Under the pieces are notes generated by a model. The model saw only the letters and a program-made list of their open reading frames with translations, did no database searches and was not told the origin of the DNA. A program made the position numbers and the translations under genes. This document shows positions 33,727-42,940 of a stretch of DNA of 64,000 bases, piece by piece. The stretch is taken from the NCBI GenBank assembly GCA_947626195.1, contig CANQRF010000001.1, positions 124,001 through 188,000 of the forward strand. The letters run 5' to 3'. This DNA comes from an uncultured Eggerthellaceae bacterium. Its GTDB lineage: Bacteria; Actinomycetota; Coriobacteriia; Coriobacteriales; Eggerthellaceae. Each line of letters starts with the position of its first letter. The stretch's first letter is position 1.

Positions 33727-34046
33727 GGACAAGAACCGCTCCATAGCCATCATTCCCCGAACCTTTTCCCTATCGACTGGTCGTTGGATGCGATCCCAGA
33801 TCTAATTTTGAGCATCGGCAAGTCCGACACGCTCGTCAATAGACTCTTCCAATGTCGATGGTGCGCGCATCCAGCCGTAGCAACGAAATGCGAAGCCAGG
33901 CCATCCAACATATTCGGGCCCTGATGCAGCTTGCTTTCGACAGCAAGCGCTAGTCTGAGGATGGCAACCCGCGAATATGAAACTGCGAATACGAGCGTCG
34001 GTTTGAGGACACTGCCTGTCGGAAGAGGCCATCGGGTGATGATAGA
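33727..34046. other. Non-coding region after the IS110 transposase
   Basis: About 320 bases with no convincing gene. It must contain the right end of the IS110 element. The word GGTCGT plus TG follows at 33779 and also occurs in the left flank near 32550. Confidence 0.3.
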
Positions 34047-34086
34047 AAAGGCCCAGGTCGGGAATTTCTTCCCGGCCGGGGCCTTT
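34047..34086. terminator. Strong bidirectional terminator
   Basis: Long stem AAAGGCCC-aGgtCGGGAA / TTCCCGgCCg-GGGCCTTT with a TTTC loop; followed by ATTG on the plus side and TTTTCTAT on the minus side. It insulates the TetR gene from the IS region. Confidence 0.75.
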
Positions 34087-34178
34087 ATTGCCTCTTGACC
34101 ATGTTCTACTCATATGAAAATTATAGGCGTAGAATGTTGCGGAAACGAATCAATCAATCTATCGGAGGGTCGGCACTA

Positions 34179-34925
34179 ATGGTTCGCAAAGCACAGGGCG
34201 AGAAGAAAAAAGAGCTTATCATCGACGTGAGTAAACCTCTCTTCTATTCGAAGGGATACACCGACACAACCTATGGCGATATCGCCGAAGCGGCAGATAT
34301 TCCCGTTGGGTCAATTGCTTACCACTTTCAGTCTAAGCGCAATCTCGCGGCGGTAATTCAAGAGGAATATCAGAAGCAAAATAAGCGCTATATGGAGAAC
34401 CTTCTCGGTGACAAATACAGTAAGACCGTTCTTATGGCGCTTGAAATCCTCAATATGTGGAAACGCTACTTCGAAGACGTTCGACTGCGAAGGTTCATGC
34501 TCGAGCTCAATATGGAACATGAACTCGTGAATTACTGTTTCGATTACATCAAATATTTGTTTGAACTGGTAAAAGAAGAACAAGGCATTACGATTCCCGA
34601 ATCTGAAATGGATTTCATTACAGTAACTCAAGTAAATTTGACTTCTGAGTTAATGATTCTCATCAATTCGAATCCGGGTAAATACAGTTATCATGAGGTC
34701 GCAGAATATGCCATCCGAACGTTTTGCAATCTCATTCACATGAATCCGGAGATAACCGCAGCAGTGATTACTTTCGCGGAACAAGTCTACGAACTACTTC
34801 CTATCGACAACCGATATTTTTCAGATTTTGAATACAGCAAAAAATATATACATAAGGTCGATTTAGAAGACCTTCCTAACGAGAGCCCGGAACTTGCTCC
34901 TTACAGAAAAACTAACAATTCGTAA
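34179..34925 (+). CDS. TetR/AcrR family regulator
   Basis: 248 residues from the ATG at 34179 (GGAGG nine to ten bases upstream). TetR helix-turn-helix: KKKELIIDVSKPLFYSKGY, TDTTYGDIAEAADIPVGSIA and YHFQSKRNLAAVI. The ligand domain (about 60-230) is unlike any subtype I know. Codon use is AT-richer than the neighbours. It is convergent with the MFS-hydrolase operon, which has a perfect 22-bp palindrome over its promoter, so it is the likely repressor of that operon. Confidence 0.88.
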   Translation: MVRKAQGEKKKELIIDVSKPLFYSKGYTDTTYGDIAEAADIPVGSIAYHFQSKRNLAAVIQEEYQKQNKRYMENLLGDKYSKTVLMALEILNMWKRYFEDVRLRRFMLELNMEHELVNYCFDYIKYLFELVKEEQGITIPESEMDFITVTQVNLTSELMILINSNPGKYSYHEVAEYAIRTFCNLIHMNPEITAAVITFAEQVYELLPIDNRYFSDFEYSKKYIHKVDLEDLPNESPELAPYRKTNNS

Positions 34926-34963
34926 TTAGACTCGAGTTACGATCGTTCGCTCCTTTTAAATAC

Positions 34964-34996
34964 TATGGCTCCCAGCGCTAGGAGCAGGGAGCCATA
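34964..34996. terminator. Hairpin between convergent TetR and MFS genes
   Basis: Perfect 10-bp stem TATGGCTCCC / GGGAGCCATA with a 13-base loop. No T-run follows. After it on the plus strand is AAGGAGGGG and an ATG with only one further codon before a stop, possibly a broken gene start. Confidence 0.45.
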
Positions 34997-35065
34997 CAAG
35001 GAGGGGAGATAGGGTTATGAACTGAGCCTACCAGGTCTTTAATTGAGTTTTGTGTTTTTTTGCAA

Positions 35066-36304
35066 CTAAGCGGCCTTATCCAAAGCAACCCTGGCATTCT
35101 TCTTTTTCATCGCAAAGACATAGGCGATGCCAAACAGAATTCCGAGGATTCCAACGCCAACGAATACCCACGTTATGGCAAGCCAACCATAAGTCTGGAT
35201 AATGGCACCATTCACACTGCCGGCAATGATGCCGCCAATGTTCTGACAAAGGGAAATGATGCCCATAGCCACACCTGCCAAGGCCGGTGTCGGCATGGTA
35301 TCGGGGGCGTTATTAAATAGAATTGCAGGCACAAACTGAAGCAATAATCCACCTACGGCTGCAAAGATAACCACCGTGTCGGTCGTGTAGAGGAACGACA
35401 ATGAATAAATAATCATGTCGATAATCAGAAAAATCAGATACACCAACGGATGATATTCGCGCTTAACCCTTCTTAACATCGCACCGCAAACGAAACCGCC
35501 AACAATCATCGCGAAAGTGAGAATACTGGTATAAAGATTCGCCGATGCGGAATCAACGTTAAGAACCTGATTCAGATAAGTTGGCATAAATGTGGTGAGG
35601 CCAATAAAAGCAAAGGTGTAGCACATAAATGATATACACATGAGCCAGACAGGCACCGATTTAAGCCCAGCGACAATAGACACTTTTGGTTTTGCCGGGC
35701 CTTCCTCGCTCTTAGCAGGCCGTACTACAATGAAGAATGCAATCGCAAGCACAAGCAGAATGAAGCTAATTGCCCACCACACTCTTGACCAAGTAACCGG
35801 ATCATCGAAATTCACAACGCCATTAGTGAGCAGCAAAACGAGAAACGCGCCGGCACCGACATTGGTCGACCAGAGGCCCATAGGGAGACCTCTTTTTTCC
35901 GGTGGGAAATAATAAGCGATGAGGCTTGGGGCGGCGGGTAGAAATGTGCCAAAACCAGCACCCTCGATAATGCGACTCGTGAACAACATTGCATAATTTG
36001 TTCCCGAAATAGCACCTAAAACATTTCCGAGAATTGCGAAACCGAACGCAGCAAGAATAATGTTTCTTGCGCCGAACTTCGCCACCATGCCACCGATAGG
36101 AAGCGCAAGAATTACACTTAAGATCGAAATGGCCGAGACCAACGAGCCACCAGCGGCGGGGCCAATTTCAAACGCAGGCATGAGCAACAACATGGTGCCT
36201 GCGATCTTTTTGAGCATCATGCCAAACGCCCATCCTGAAAGAATAATAATTGCAGCTACGAGCCAGGCTTTGCCCATGCTCTGCTGGTTTTCTTTAGTAT
36301 CCAT
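35066..36304 (-). CDS. MFS transporter
   Basis: 412 residues, twelve predicted membrane helices in two blocks around a loop near 195-210. Conserved MFS elements: GGMVAKFGARNIILA after helix 2, SRIIEGAGFGTFLPAAPSLIAYYFPPEKRG in helices 4-5, MLRRVKREYHP at the second-half loop. It resembles anion or carboxylate porters in general style but the substrate is not clear. It follows the hydrolase gene by 32 bases on the same strand, suggesting it imports that enzyme's substrate. AT-richer than the backbone. Confidence 0.9.
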   Translation of the reverse strand: MDTKENQQSMGKAWLVAAIIILSGWAFGMMLKKIAGTMLLLMPAFEIGPAAGGSLVSAISILSVILALPIGGMVAKFGARNIILAAFGFAILGNVLGAISGTNYAMLFTSRIIEGAGFGTFLPAAPSLIAYYFPPEKRGLPMGLWSTNVGAGAFLVLLLTNGVVNFDDPVTWSRVWWAISFILLVLAIAFFIVVRPAKSEEGPAKPKVSIVAGLKSVPVWLMCISFMCYTFAFIGLTTFMPTYLNQVLNVDSASANLYTSILTFAMIVGGFVCGAMLRRVKREYHPLVYLIFLIIDMIIYSLSFLYTTDTVVIFAAVGGLLLQFVPAILFNNAPDTMPTPALAGVAMGIISLCQNIGGIIAGSVNGAIIQTYGWLAITWVFVGVGILGILFGIAYVFAMKKKNARVALDKAA

Positions 36305-36336
36305 GTTTGTTTCCCTTGCAATAAATTTGAAATTGC

Positions 36337-37251
36337 CTATTTGTCGTTACAGGCGTCTTTTGAAGGAATTTCGCCGTAATTGAGGATGTATGGGTTGTTC
36401 TCGACGAGAACGCCGTAGGTTCCGGGGCGTCTATCTTTAAGAAGATCAGAACCAGCCATGCCAGAAAGACGAGCTTTCAGTATTTCACCTTTGATATCGA
36501 CATCGGCGATAGCCATTTCCTCGTCATATCCCGTTTCGGCGAAAACTTGATTGGGGTTCGGACCCACGACGCGACTGTGGCCAGAGCGCATCTGGCCGCC
36601 TTGCGTCGCCTCGACGTAAAAGACCATGTTCTCCATGGCACGAGCAAGGGCAAATACTTTTGAAAGTTGGAAATCGTTATCGTTCTCGTCCCGGGTTTCA
36701 GCACGCCATGCTGTCGGGGCTACGATAATTTCGGCGCCTTTGATGGCGAGGATTCGGGCTACTTCAGGAAATGCCTTATCGAAGCAGACCGAAAGACCGA
36801 TTTTGCCAAGTCTCGTGTCGAATACTGGATAGTCACCATTTCCAGCGTACAAATAGAGACGCTCGGCGAGCGCTTGGTGCACTTTGCGATATTTACCGAC
36901 GAACCCTTCAGGACCAACGAGTACGCAGGTGTTATACAAAACATCAAAGCGATCCTCGTCCTGTTCAAGCGTCCCGTAGGCGATATACATATTGTTCTCT
37001 TTTGCAAGGCCGATGATTTTTTGTGTGCTTTCGCCTTCAGGCACGAGCTCCGCAATTTGATGGGCCTTAATCGCCGATTGTGGATTGAAATCACGCAAAC
37101 CGAGATGCATGCCGGGGAGCGCGAACTCAGGAAAGACGATGAGGTCCACGTTTTCTTTTGCCGCCTCGGTTATGTAATGCTCGAATTTCTTAAGGTTTTC
37201 CTCCTTTTCTGTACCGGCTACGTCCAGAGATACCACCGCGATCTTGCTCAT
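36337..37251 (-). CDS. Carbon-nitrogen hydrolase (nitrilase superfamily)
   Basis: 304 residues. The Glu-Lys-Cys triad is visible: FPEFALPG (Glu42), GKYRKVHQ (Lys123) and LSVCFDKAFPE (Cys156). The family hydrolyses amides, carbamoyl compounds or nitriles; HSRVVGPN and the PTAWR region fit amidase-type members. The ATG has AGAGGAGG with six bases spacing. First gene of a two-gene operon with the MFS transporter; the promoter is covered by a perfect palindrome that the nearby TetR protein may bind. Confidence 0.9.
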   Translation of the reverse strand: MSKIAVVSLDVAGTEKEENLKKFEHYITEAAKENVDLIVFPEFALPGMHLGLRDFNPQSAIKAHQIAELVPEGESTQKIIGLAKENNMYIAYGTLEQDEDRFDVLYNTCVLVGPEGFVGKYRKVHQALAERLYLYAGNGDYPVFDTRLGKIGLSVCFDKAFPEVARILAIKGAEIIVAPTAWRAETRDENDNDFQLSKVFALARAMENMVFYVEATQGGQMRSGHSRVVGPNPNQVFAETGYDEEMAIADVDIKGEILKARLSGMAGSDLLKDRRPGTYGVLVENNPYILNYGEIPSKDACNDK

Positions 37252-37280
37252 TGAACCTCCTCTAAATTTGAGTGTCTTCT

Positions 37281-37302
37281 AAACTTGAATACATTCAAGT
37301 TT
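37281..37302. promoter_or_regulatory. 22-bp palindromic operator
   Basis: AAACTTGAAT-AC-ATTCAAGTTT, perfect 10-bp arms with a 2-base centre, 30 bases upstream of the hydrolase start. On the minus strand it lies between and overlaps possible TTGAGC and TATTCA boxes. A typical TetR-family operator geometry. Confidence 0.7.
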
Positions 37303-37784
37303 TGATTACGCTCAATATAAATGAGGAATTTCGCAAAGTCAACAAAATTTCAGAAATTGATCCCACTTTTTGGGCCAGAAATAACCAGAACATCCCGCAT
37401 GTTCTGCACGCAAAGATGTTGCATTTGCATAGCTATTACTGATGAGAATGAAAATCGAAGGAATTGAGGAGGCAAAAAGCCGGGTGCCATACCTGGAGGA
37501 TGGAAGAGCCCAGAAATCCCGTTAAATAAATTTCAAGCGGTTAGAGAATTTTTTACTGTTAAATTGGAGCCTTTACCAGCATATATTGAGTATTTTGCAC
37601 GTTGCCATTACTCCCGTCCCCATGGCAACCTGTGGCGCGCGAGCGGCATGTGGATTCGCGGTGTATCGCAAAACCTCCACGTTTACTGGCTGTTTTTGGC
37701 CCGTATACTTTCCGTTATTGAATTATCGGCAACGAAGGGAGGGTTTATGAAGTTATCCCCCACACCCGCAACTTTTACTCTACG
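37303..37784. other. AT-rich non-coding region with an orphan promoter and mini-frame
   Basis: Mostly empty of genes. Near its right end are TTTACT (37682-37687), a 16-base spacer, TATACT (37704-37709), then GGGAGG and an ATG at 37747 opening a 13-codon frame (MKLSPTPATFTLR) that stops at 37788, across the stop of the opposing gene. It could be a leader peptide or the stump of a lost gene. Confidence 0.35.
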
Positions 37785-38057
37785 CTAGACAAAAACGTCG
37801 GAACGAATAATCTCCTCAACGAACCAGCGCGGATTTTCGTACCAGAGCAGCGTCTCGATGCGGCCGATGCGCACGAGGTAGCGCATGCCCGTGCCGCCAA
37901 CCTTGAGCGACGCCGCCTGCCGCGCGTCGAGAATCTTGTCGATGGGGAAAACGCGCCCGTCGTACCAAGTGATGGAGAGGGGGCGCACCACGCCGTCCTC
38001 GTCGGTGTGCGAGGTGACCTCCACGTAGCGCTTCTTTCTGTACGAAATATTCCTCAT
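37785..38057 (-). CDS. DUF6504-like small protein beside dinB
   Basis: 90 residues: basic N-terminus RNISYRKKRYVEVTSHTDE, then PLSITWYDGRVFPIDKILDA and YLVRIGRIETLLWYENPRWF. This beta-rich short protein is commonly found next to DNA polymerase IV or similar Y-family genes and has been given the DUF6504 name as I recall it. It lies 12 bases after the dinB stop, so it shares the SOS-regulated transcript. Function unknown. Confidence 0.65.
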   Translation of the reverse strand: MRNISYRKKRYVEVTSHTDEDGVVRPLSITWYDGRVFPIDKILDARQAASLKVGGTGMRYLVRIGRIETLLWYENPRWFVEEIIRSDVFV

Positions 38058-38069
38058 ACGACGTAGCTT

Positions 38070-39335
38070 CTACACATGGAAATAACCGACGGGATGCACG
38101 GTGTTCTCGTCCTTGATGTCGAGCGGCGCGATCGCCTCGTCGGTTATCTCGCAGCCCCGCATGACGCACTTGTTGCCGAAGCGCCGGCGAAGGTCGTCGA
38201 TCGCCCCGTCGAGACGCTCGGCGCGCGCGGTGGCATCGTCGAAAAGCTCCAGCTGGGAGCTCTCGGGCGCCGGCACAAGGTTCGTCGCACGCACGTGGAG
38301 CGCGCGGATCGGATGCTCCCCGTCGATCGTCTGGCTGGCGCAGAGCAGCGCCCACGCGGCCTGCGCGATATCGGAGGTCGCCATCGAAGGATGCGGCAGC
38401 GGCACCTGCCGCTCAAAGCCCGAAAGATCGAGCTGGCTGCGCACGCCGATGGAAACCGTACGCGCGCGGAAGTGATGCTCGCGCAGCCGCTGAGCGACCG
38501 ATTCGGAGAGCAGCCACAGAAGCGCCTTCGCATCCTGCGGCGTCTCGATGTTATGCGGCGCGGTCAGGCCGTTTCCGATCGATTTGATGGCGCGCGCGAC
38601 GTTGTGGGCGTGCGGGTCGTAGGGCTTCACCGGCGTGGCGTCCTCGCCCCGCGCGAAGGACCGCAGGATGAATCCCACTTTCCCGAACCGATGCTGGAGG
38701 AAGTAGTCGCTTGCCCGCGCCAGATCACCGATGGTGAAGCAGGCGGCAGCGCGCAGCTTCCGCTCGGTGGCAGCCCCCACATAAAGGAGGCTGCGAACCG
38801 GCGCCTCCCACACCACGCGACGGTAGTTCTCCTTCGTGATCACCGTGATGGCGTCGGGCTTTTTGTAATCAGAACCGAACTTCGCGAAGATCTTGTTCCA
38901 CGAGACGCCGATCGATACCGTGACGCCCAATTCGGCCTTCGTCCGCTCCGAGATCTCCTGCGCGACGCGCAAGACGTTTCCCCCGTGCAGCGCTTTCGCG
39001 CCCGTGATGTCGAGCCAGCACTCATCGAGGCCGAAGGGCTCCACAAGGTCGGTGTACTGATAGTAGATCTCCTGCGCGAGCCGCGAATAGCGCTGGTAGA
39101 GCTTGTAGCGCGGCGGCAGCACGATGAGCCCCGGGCACTTCCGCCGCGCCTCCCAAAGCGCCTCGCCCGTCTTGATGCCGTAAGGCTTCGCCTCCGTCGA
39201 TTTCGTGAGAACGATGCCGTGGCGCAGCTCCTCCTTTCCCGCAACCACGAGGGGCTTCCCGCGCAGCTCGGGGCGCTCCGCCTGCTCAACGGAGGCATAG
39301 AACGAGTTCATGTCCACATGGAAAATCGTGCGCAA
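38070..39335 (-). CDS. dinB: DNA polymerase IV (Y-family, translesion)
   Basis: 421 residues. Palm motifs FHVDMNSFYASVEQ (first Asp) and FGLDECWLDITG (Asp-Glu) give the catalytic carboxylates; YSRLAQEIYYQYTDLVEP precedes, the helix-hairpin-helix region YVGAATERKLRAA follows, and the little-finger domain lies at about 240-350. The start appears to be TTG at 39335, after GGGGGCGG, because no in-frame ATG precedes the conserved FHVDMN. A promoter with a LexA-type box lies 85 bases upstream, indicating SOS control. Followed by the DUF6504-like gene. Confidence 0.95.
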   Translation of the reverse strand: MRTIFHVDMNSFYASVEQAERPELRGKPLVVAGKEELRHGIVLTKSTEAKPYGIKTGEALWEARRKCPGLIVLPPRYKLYQRYSRLAQEIYYQYTDLVEPFGLDECWLDITGAKALHGGNVLRVAQEISERTKAELGVTVSIGVSWNKIFAKFGSDYKKPDAITVITKENYRRVVWEAPVRSLLYVGAATERKLRAAACFTIGDLARASDYFLQHRFGKVGFILRSFARGEDATPVKPYDPHAHNVARAIKSIGNGLTAPHNIETPQDAKALLWLLSESVAQRLREHHFRARTVSIGVRSQLDLSGFERQVPLPHPSMATSDIAQAAWALLCASQTIDGEHPIRALHVRATNLVPAPESSQLELFDDATARAERLDGAIDDLRRRFGNKCVMRGCEITDEAIAPLDIKDENTVHPVGYFHV

Positions 39336-39418
39336 CCAGTCCGCCCCCTTCCGTAAGGCTCCGCGATTCGATTCTGCTGTGATCCAAGCTGCGTTTTATG
39401 TGCGATGCGTTTGTTTAT

Positions 39419-39462
39419 GGAACACATGTTCGCATAATATCGCGCACTAAACAAGCGAACAA
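39419..39462 (-). promoter_or_regulatory. dinB promoter with LexA box
   Basis: Minus strand TTGTTC (39462-39457), 17-base spacer, TATTAT (39439-39434), immediately followed by the LexA-type box GGAACACATGTTCG (39419-39432 forward), one mismatch from the Gram-positive consensus CGAAC-N4-GTTCG. The operator covers the transcript start. Confidence 0.75.
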
Positions 39463-39632
39463 ACGATGGAGATTATTTCAGCGGCAGGAAGAGATCGCCG
39501 GCGCCCTCTTCCACAGCCAACGAGCGGCAGGCGGATAGGAATCGGCGGATTTATATGCCCGCATCAGCAGAGTCTTGTAGCTTTCATCTCCAATACAAAT
39601 GCATTTTGTATCTTTTGTTCGTTTAGGAATTT
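39463..39632. other. Intergenic stretch between dinB promoter and membrane protein gene
   Basis: No gene seen. It contains an inverted repeat ATACAAA / TTTGTAT near 39592-39610, possibly part of a weak terminator for the membrane protein gene. Confidence 0.3.
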
Positions 39633-41171
39633 CTAATCAATCGAAGCTCTCGATTTGCCCCAGAGGTCGTAGCCGTGGCCGCTGATGAGGATCTCGTATT
39701 CGTCGGAGCCTTCCAGATAGGTGCTCATGGCTGTTTTCGTGTCCACCACCATATAGTCGAAATCGAACTCCTCCACCACGCTCTCAGGCGAGGTGTTTCC
39801 CTTCGCGAAGTCGACGAAATCGTAGTAATACTGACGGTCGATGCCGGTGATCGGCTCGTTGAACAGCTCGGGGCGCGCGTCGATGAACACCTTATAGCCG
39901 TGGAACTCGAGGAACCCGCCGGCGTTGAAGAAGTTGAAGAGCCTCGCCTGCTCCTTGTCGACGTCGAGCGAATCGAGGAACTCCACCGCCACCACCGGCG
40001 TCGATTTCCCATCGGTGTACGGTTCGGCCACTTTGTCGGTCACGCTGACGAAGCCCACCGCGACGACCACGCCCGTTCCCACCAACACGATGGCCGCCAT
40101 CATCGTCTGATATTGCTCGAATATGCGACCGATGAGCGAGGCGAGCCGCTCGAAGGAGAAGGAAGCATGGCGCGTCGCGTACACGATAAGCGGATACGCG
40201 AAAAACGCGATGAGCCACACGTTGCGGATGGCGGCAAACCCCAGATAGGAGCACACGACGAAGAGGATGGTGAACGGCAGGTTGACGTGCCGCGCTCCAA
40301 GCCGCCCCATCGCGATCATGCCGAGCGCGAAGCAGATGACCGCGGAGAACCCGTAGTCGCACCACACGTCGAGATGACCCATCTCGGAGATGTAGTTGCC
40401 GTAACTCGGCGCCTCAAGGCTGAGCAGCAGATACGCCGCGCCCTTCCATCCATAGGGGTTGATGAAGAGCACCGCCACGCAGGCAAGCAGGCATATGAGC
40501 AGCGGAAGCCGCGGGTAGCGCGCGGCGTCGAAGGCGATACCTGAAAGCTTGCCCTTGCGATGCGCTCGTGCGAGGAAATCGGGAATGAGATAGCACGCGA
40601 TCATCGCGCAATCGAACGGCGCCATCGCGGCATGGAAGTTCACATGGACGCAGACGAGCGCGGGAAGCAGGCAGAGGAAGACGCGCCGTCCTGTCTGACG
40701 ATAGCGTTCGAGCAAGATGAGGACCCACGTGAACGCGATCATCGTATAGACATGGGGCCGCACGGAGAGGTAGGCGGCCAAACAGGGCAAGGCGATGACG
40801 AGCACCCAGAGCATTATCTCGCCGCCGCTTCGGTTTTGCCTGATCACGCGCCCTAAGCGATAGAGCAATGCCATGAGCGCGGCGACGCAGACGATAAGCC
40901 ACAGGCCCAGCCCCACAAAACCCGCCGCTTGATAGATGCCCCACGCGATCACATCGGGCAGCCACTGCTGGATGACGATGCCCATGTCGGGGACGATGGT
41001 GAAGGGGTTCGTTTGCGGGAAGCCGTGCTCGACGATGTATTCGCCGCTCGCGAGGATGAACCAGATGTCGTTGTCGTAGGAGCGCTGATAGAGCCCGATG
41101 GAGTAGACGGCCATGACGACGATGGCCAACGCCATGAGAAAGGTGTTGTTTTTCCGCCGATCCTGCGTCAT
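39633..41171 (-). CDS. Polytopic membrane protein of unknown function (GT-C-like)
   Basis: 512 residues from the ATG at 41171. About ten or more membrane helices fill residues 10-390, followed by a soluble C-terminal domain of about 120 residues (VEFLDSLDVDKEQARLFNFF, FIDARPELFNEPITGI). The first loop after helix 1 has NDIWFILASGEYIVEHG and NPFTIVPD, with acidic residues positioned as in GT-C glycosyltransferases and mannosyltransferase-like proteins. I cannot name the family with certainty. It follows proS by about 60 bases on the same strand and may be part of the envelope operon. Confidence 0.65.
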   Translation of the reverse strand: MTQDRRKNNTFLMALAIVVMAVYSIGLYQRSYDNDIWFILASGEYIVEHGFPQTNPFTIVPDMGIVIQQWLPDVIAWGIYQAAGFVGLGLWLIVCVAALMALLYRLGRVIRQNRSGGEIMLWVLVIALPCLAAYLSVRPHVYTMIAFTWVLILLERYRQTGRRVFLCLLPALVCVHVNFHAAMAPFDCAMIACYLIPDFLARAHRKGKLSGIAFDAARYPRLPLLICLLACVAVLFINPYGWKGAAYLLLSLEAPSYGNYISEMGHLDVWCDYGFSAVICFALGMIAMGRLGARHVNLPFTILFVVCSYLGFAAIRNVWLIAFFAYPLIVYATRHASFSFERLASLIGRIFEQYQTMMAAIVLVGTGVVVAVGFVSVTDKVAEPYTDGKSTPVVAVEFLDSLDVDKEQARLFNFFNAGGFLEFHGYKVFIDARPELFNEPITGIDRQYYYDFVDFAKGNTSPESVVEEFDFDYMVVDTKTAMSTYLEGSDEYEILISGHGYDLWGKSRASID

Positions 41172-41233
41172 GGAAAACTTACCTTCGCGCACGCCGCGAA
41201 TTGCATGGCGATGCTCAAACCCCGCTGAGCCGC

Positions 41234-42940
41234 TTAGCAGGTGGCGAGAATCGCCTTCGTCTCGGGCACGAGCGCATCGATGGCGACTTCGGTCTTCTCG
41301 CCTGTCGCACGCTTCTTGATCTCGACGGTTCCCTTCGCCAAGCCGCGCGACCCGACGACCACCTGCACCGGCCAGCCGATGAGATCGGCGTCCGCGAACT
41401 TCACGCCCGCGCGCTCATCTCGGTCGTCAAGGACCACCTCGATACCAGCCTCAGCAAGCTCTTCAGCCAAACGTTCGGCGGTTCGCGCATCTTCGCTTCC
41501 CGCCTTCGCCAAAACGACGACGCACACCTCGGCCGGCGCCACTGAAGCGGGCCAGATGATGCCGTGCTCGTCGTTGTGCTGCTCGACGATAGCCGCGAGC
41601 GTGCGCGAGACGCCCACGCCGTAACATCCCATGATGAAGGGTTTTTCCTTCCCGTCCTCATCCATGAAGGTGGCGCCGAGTGCCTTGGAATAGGTGTCGC
41701 CCAGCTGGAACACCTGGGAGACCTCGATGCCGCGCGCGCCCTCCAACGGCTTGCCGCACTGCGGGCACCCATCGCCGGGCTTCACGACGACGAGGTCGGC
41801 CCATTCGTCAACCTCGAAATCGCGCCCAGGCGCTGCGCCCACGAAATGGAAGCCCTCCTCGTTCGCGCCGACCACCCAACGGTCGACGCTTTTGAGGGAC
41901 TCGTCGGCATAGATTTTCGCGCTCTTTGGCAGACCAACCGGGCCCATCGAGCCCTTGTGCAAGCCGAAGGCGAGCATCTCCTCATCGGTCAGAAGCTCGA
42001 AGCCCTTGATGGCGCCCATGGCCTTGATCTCGTTGAGTTCGTGGTCGCCGGGGATGAAGAGCACGACGAGGTTGCCCGCGCCGTCTTTCGCGGAAAGCGC
42101 CTTCACCGTCGCCGCCTCGGGAATGTTGAGGAAGTTTGCAAGATCCTCGATGGTATGGATGTTCGGCGTCGAGATCTTCTCCAACTCCTCCGCGCCCTGT
42201 TCGAGCGGATGGGCGACGCCGCGCCCCGCTTCCACATCGGCTGCGTAGCCGCAGGCGCAATGGACGATCTCGGCTTCGCCGGCATCGGCGAGCGCCATGA
42301 ACTCGCAGGTCACCTTGCCGCCGATCTGGCCTGAGTCAGCCTCGACGGGCCGCCAGACGAGCCCGCAGCGATCGCATATCTTGCCATACGCCTCGCTCAT
42401 GTCATCGTAGGTCTCCTGCAGCGATTCGTGCGTGGCATGGAAGCTGTAGGCATCCTTCATGATGAACTCGCGGCTGCGCATCACGCCGAAGCGCGGGCGG
42501 ATCTCGTCGCGGAACTTCACTTGGATCTGATAGAGCGAGCAGGGCAGCTCCTTGTAGGAACGCAGCTCGCTGCGCACAAGCGCCGTGATGAGCTCCTCGT
42601 GCGTCGGCCCGAGGCAATAGGCGTGCCCGTGGCGGTCTTCGAGGCGCAGCAGCTCGGGACCGTATTTCTCCCACCGACCGCTCTCCTCCCAGAGCTCCGC
42701 CGGCTGCACAAACGGCATGAGGATCTCCTGCGAGCCAATGGCGTTCATTTCCTCGCGGACGATGTTCTCGATTTTCTGGATGACACGGTAGCCGAGCGGA
42801 AGCCACGCGTAGAGGCCGGTGGCCTGCTTGCGCAGCATTCCCGCACGCAGGAGCAGGCGATGGCTCGCTATCTCCGCTTCGGTCGGGACTTCTTTGAGGG
42901 TGGGTGCGTAGACGTTGCTTAATCGAAGTAGGTCGCTCAT
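41234..42940 (-). CDS. proS: Prolyl-tRNA synthetase (bacterial type)
   Basis: 568 residues from the ATG at 42940, which overlaps the ispG stop as ATGA. Class II motifs: TGLYAWLPLGYRVIQKIENI with MPFVQPAELWEESGR (motif 1-2 region), FRDEIRPRFGVMRSREFIMKD (motif 2) and CYGVGVSRTLAAIVEQH (motif 3). The bacterial editing insert lies at about 225-400 (KALSAKDGAGNLVVLFIPGDHELNE) and the anticodon-binding domain is C-terminal. Last gene of the rseP-ispG-proS set. Confidence 0.97.
   Translation of the reverse strand: MSDLLRLSNVYAPTLKEVPTEAEIASHRLLLRAGMLRKQATGLYAWLPLGYRVIQKIENIVREEMNAIGSQEILMPFVQPAELWEESGRWEKYGPELLRLEDRHGHAYCLGPTHEELITALVRSELRSYKELPCSLYQIQVKFRDEIRPRFGVMRSREFIMKDAYSFHATHESLQETYDDMSEAYGKICDRCGLVWRPVEADSGQIGGKVTCEFMALADAGEAEIVHCACGYAADVEAGRGVAHPLEQGAEELEKISTPNIHTIEDLANFLNIPEAATVKALSAKDGAGNLVVLFIPGDHELNEIKAMGAIKGFELLTDEEMLAFGLHKGSMGPVGLPKSAKIYADESLKSVDRWVVGANEEGFHFVGAAPGRDFEVDEWADLVVVKPGDGCPQCGKPLEGARGIEVSQVFQLGDTYSKALGATFMDEDGKEKPFIMGCYGVGVSRTLAAIVEQHNDEHGIIWPASVAPAEVCVVVLAKAGSEDARTAERLAEELAEAGIEVVLDDRDERAGVKFADADLIGWPVQVVVGSRGLAKGTVEIKKRATGEKTEVAIDALVPETKAILATC

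Noticed and set aside
33802-34113. Minus-strand 103-codon frame after the IS110 transposase
   Set aside because: No family resemblance, overlaps a strong terminator stem and the likely IS end.
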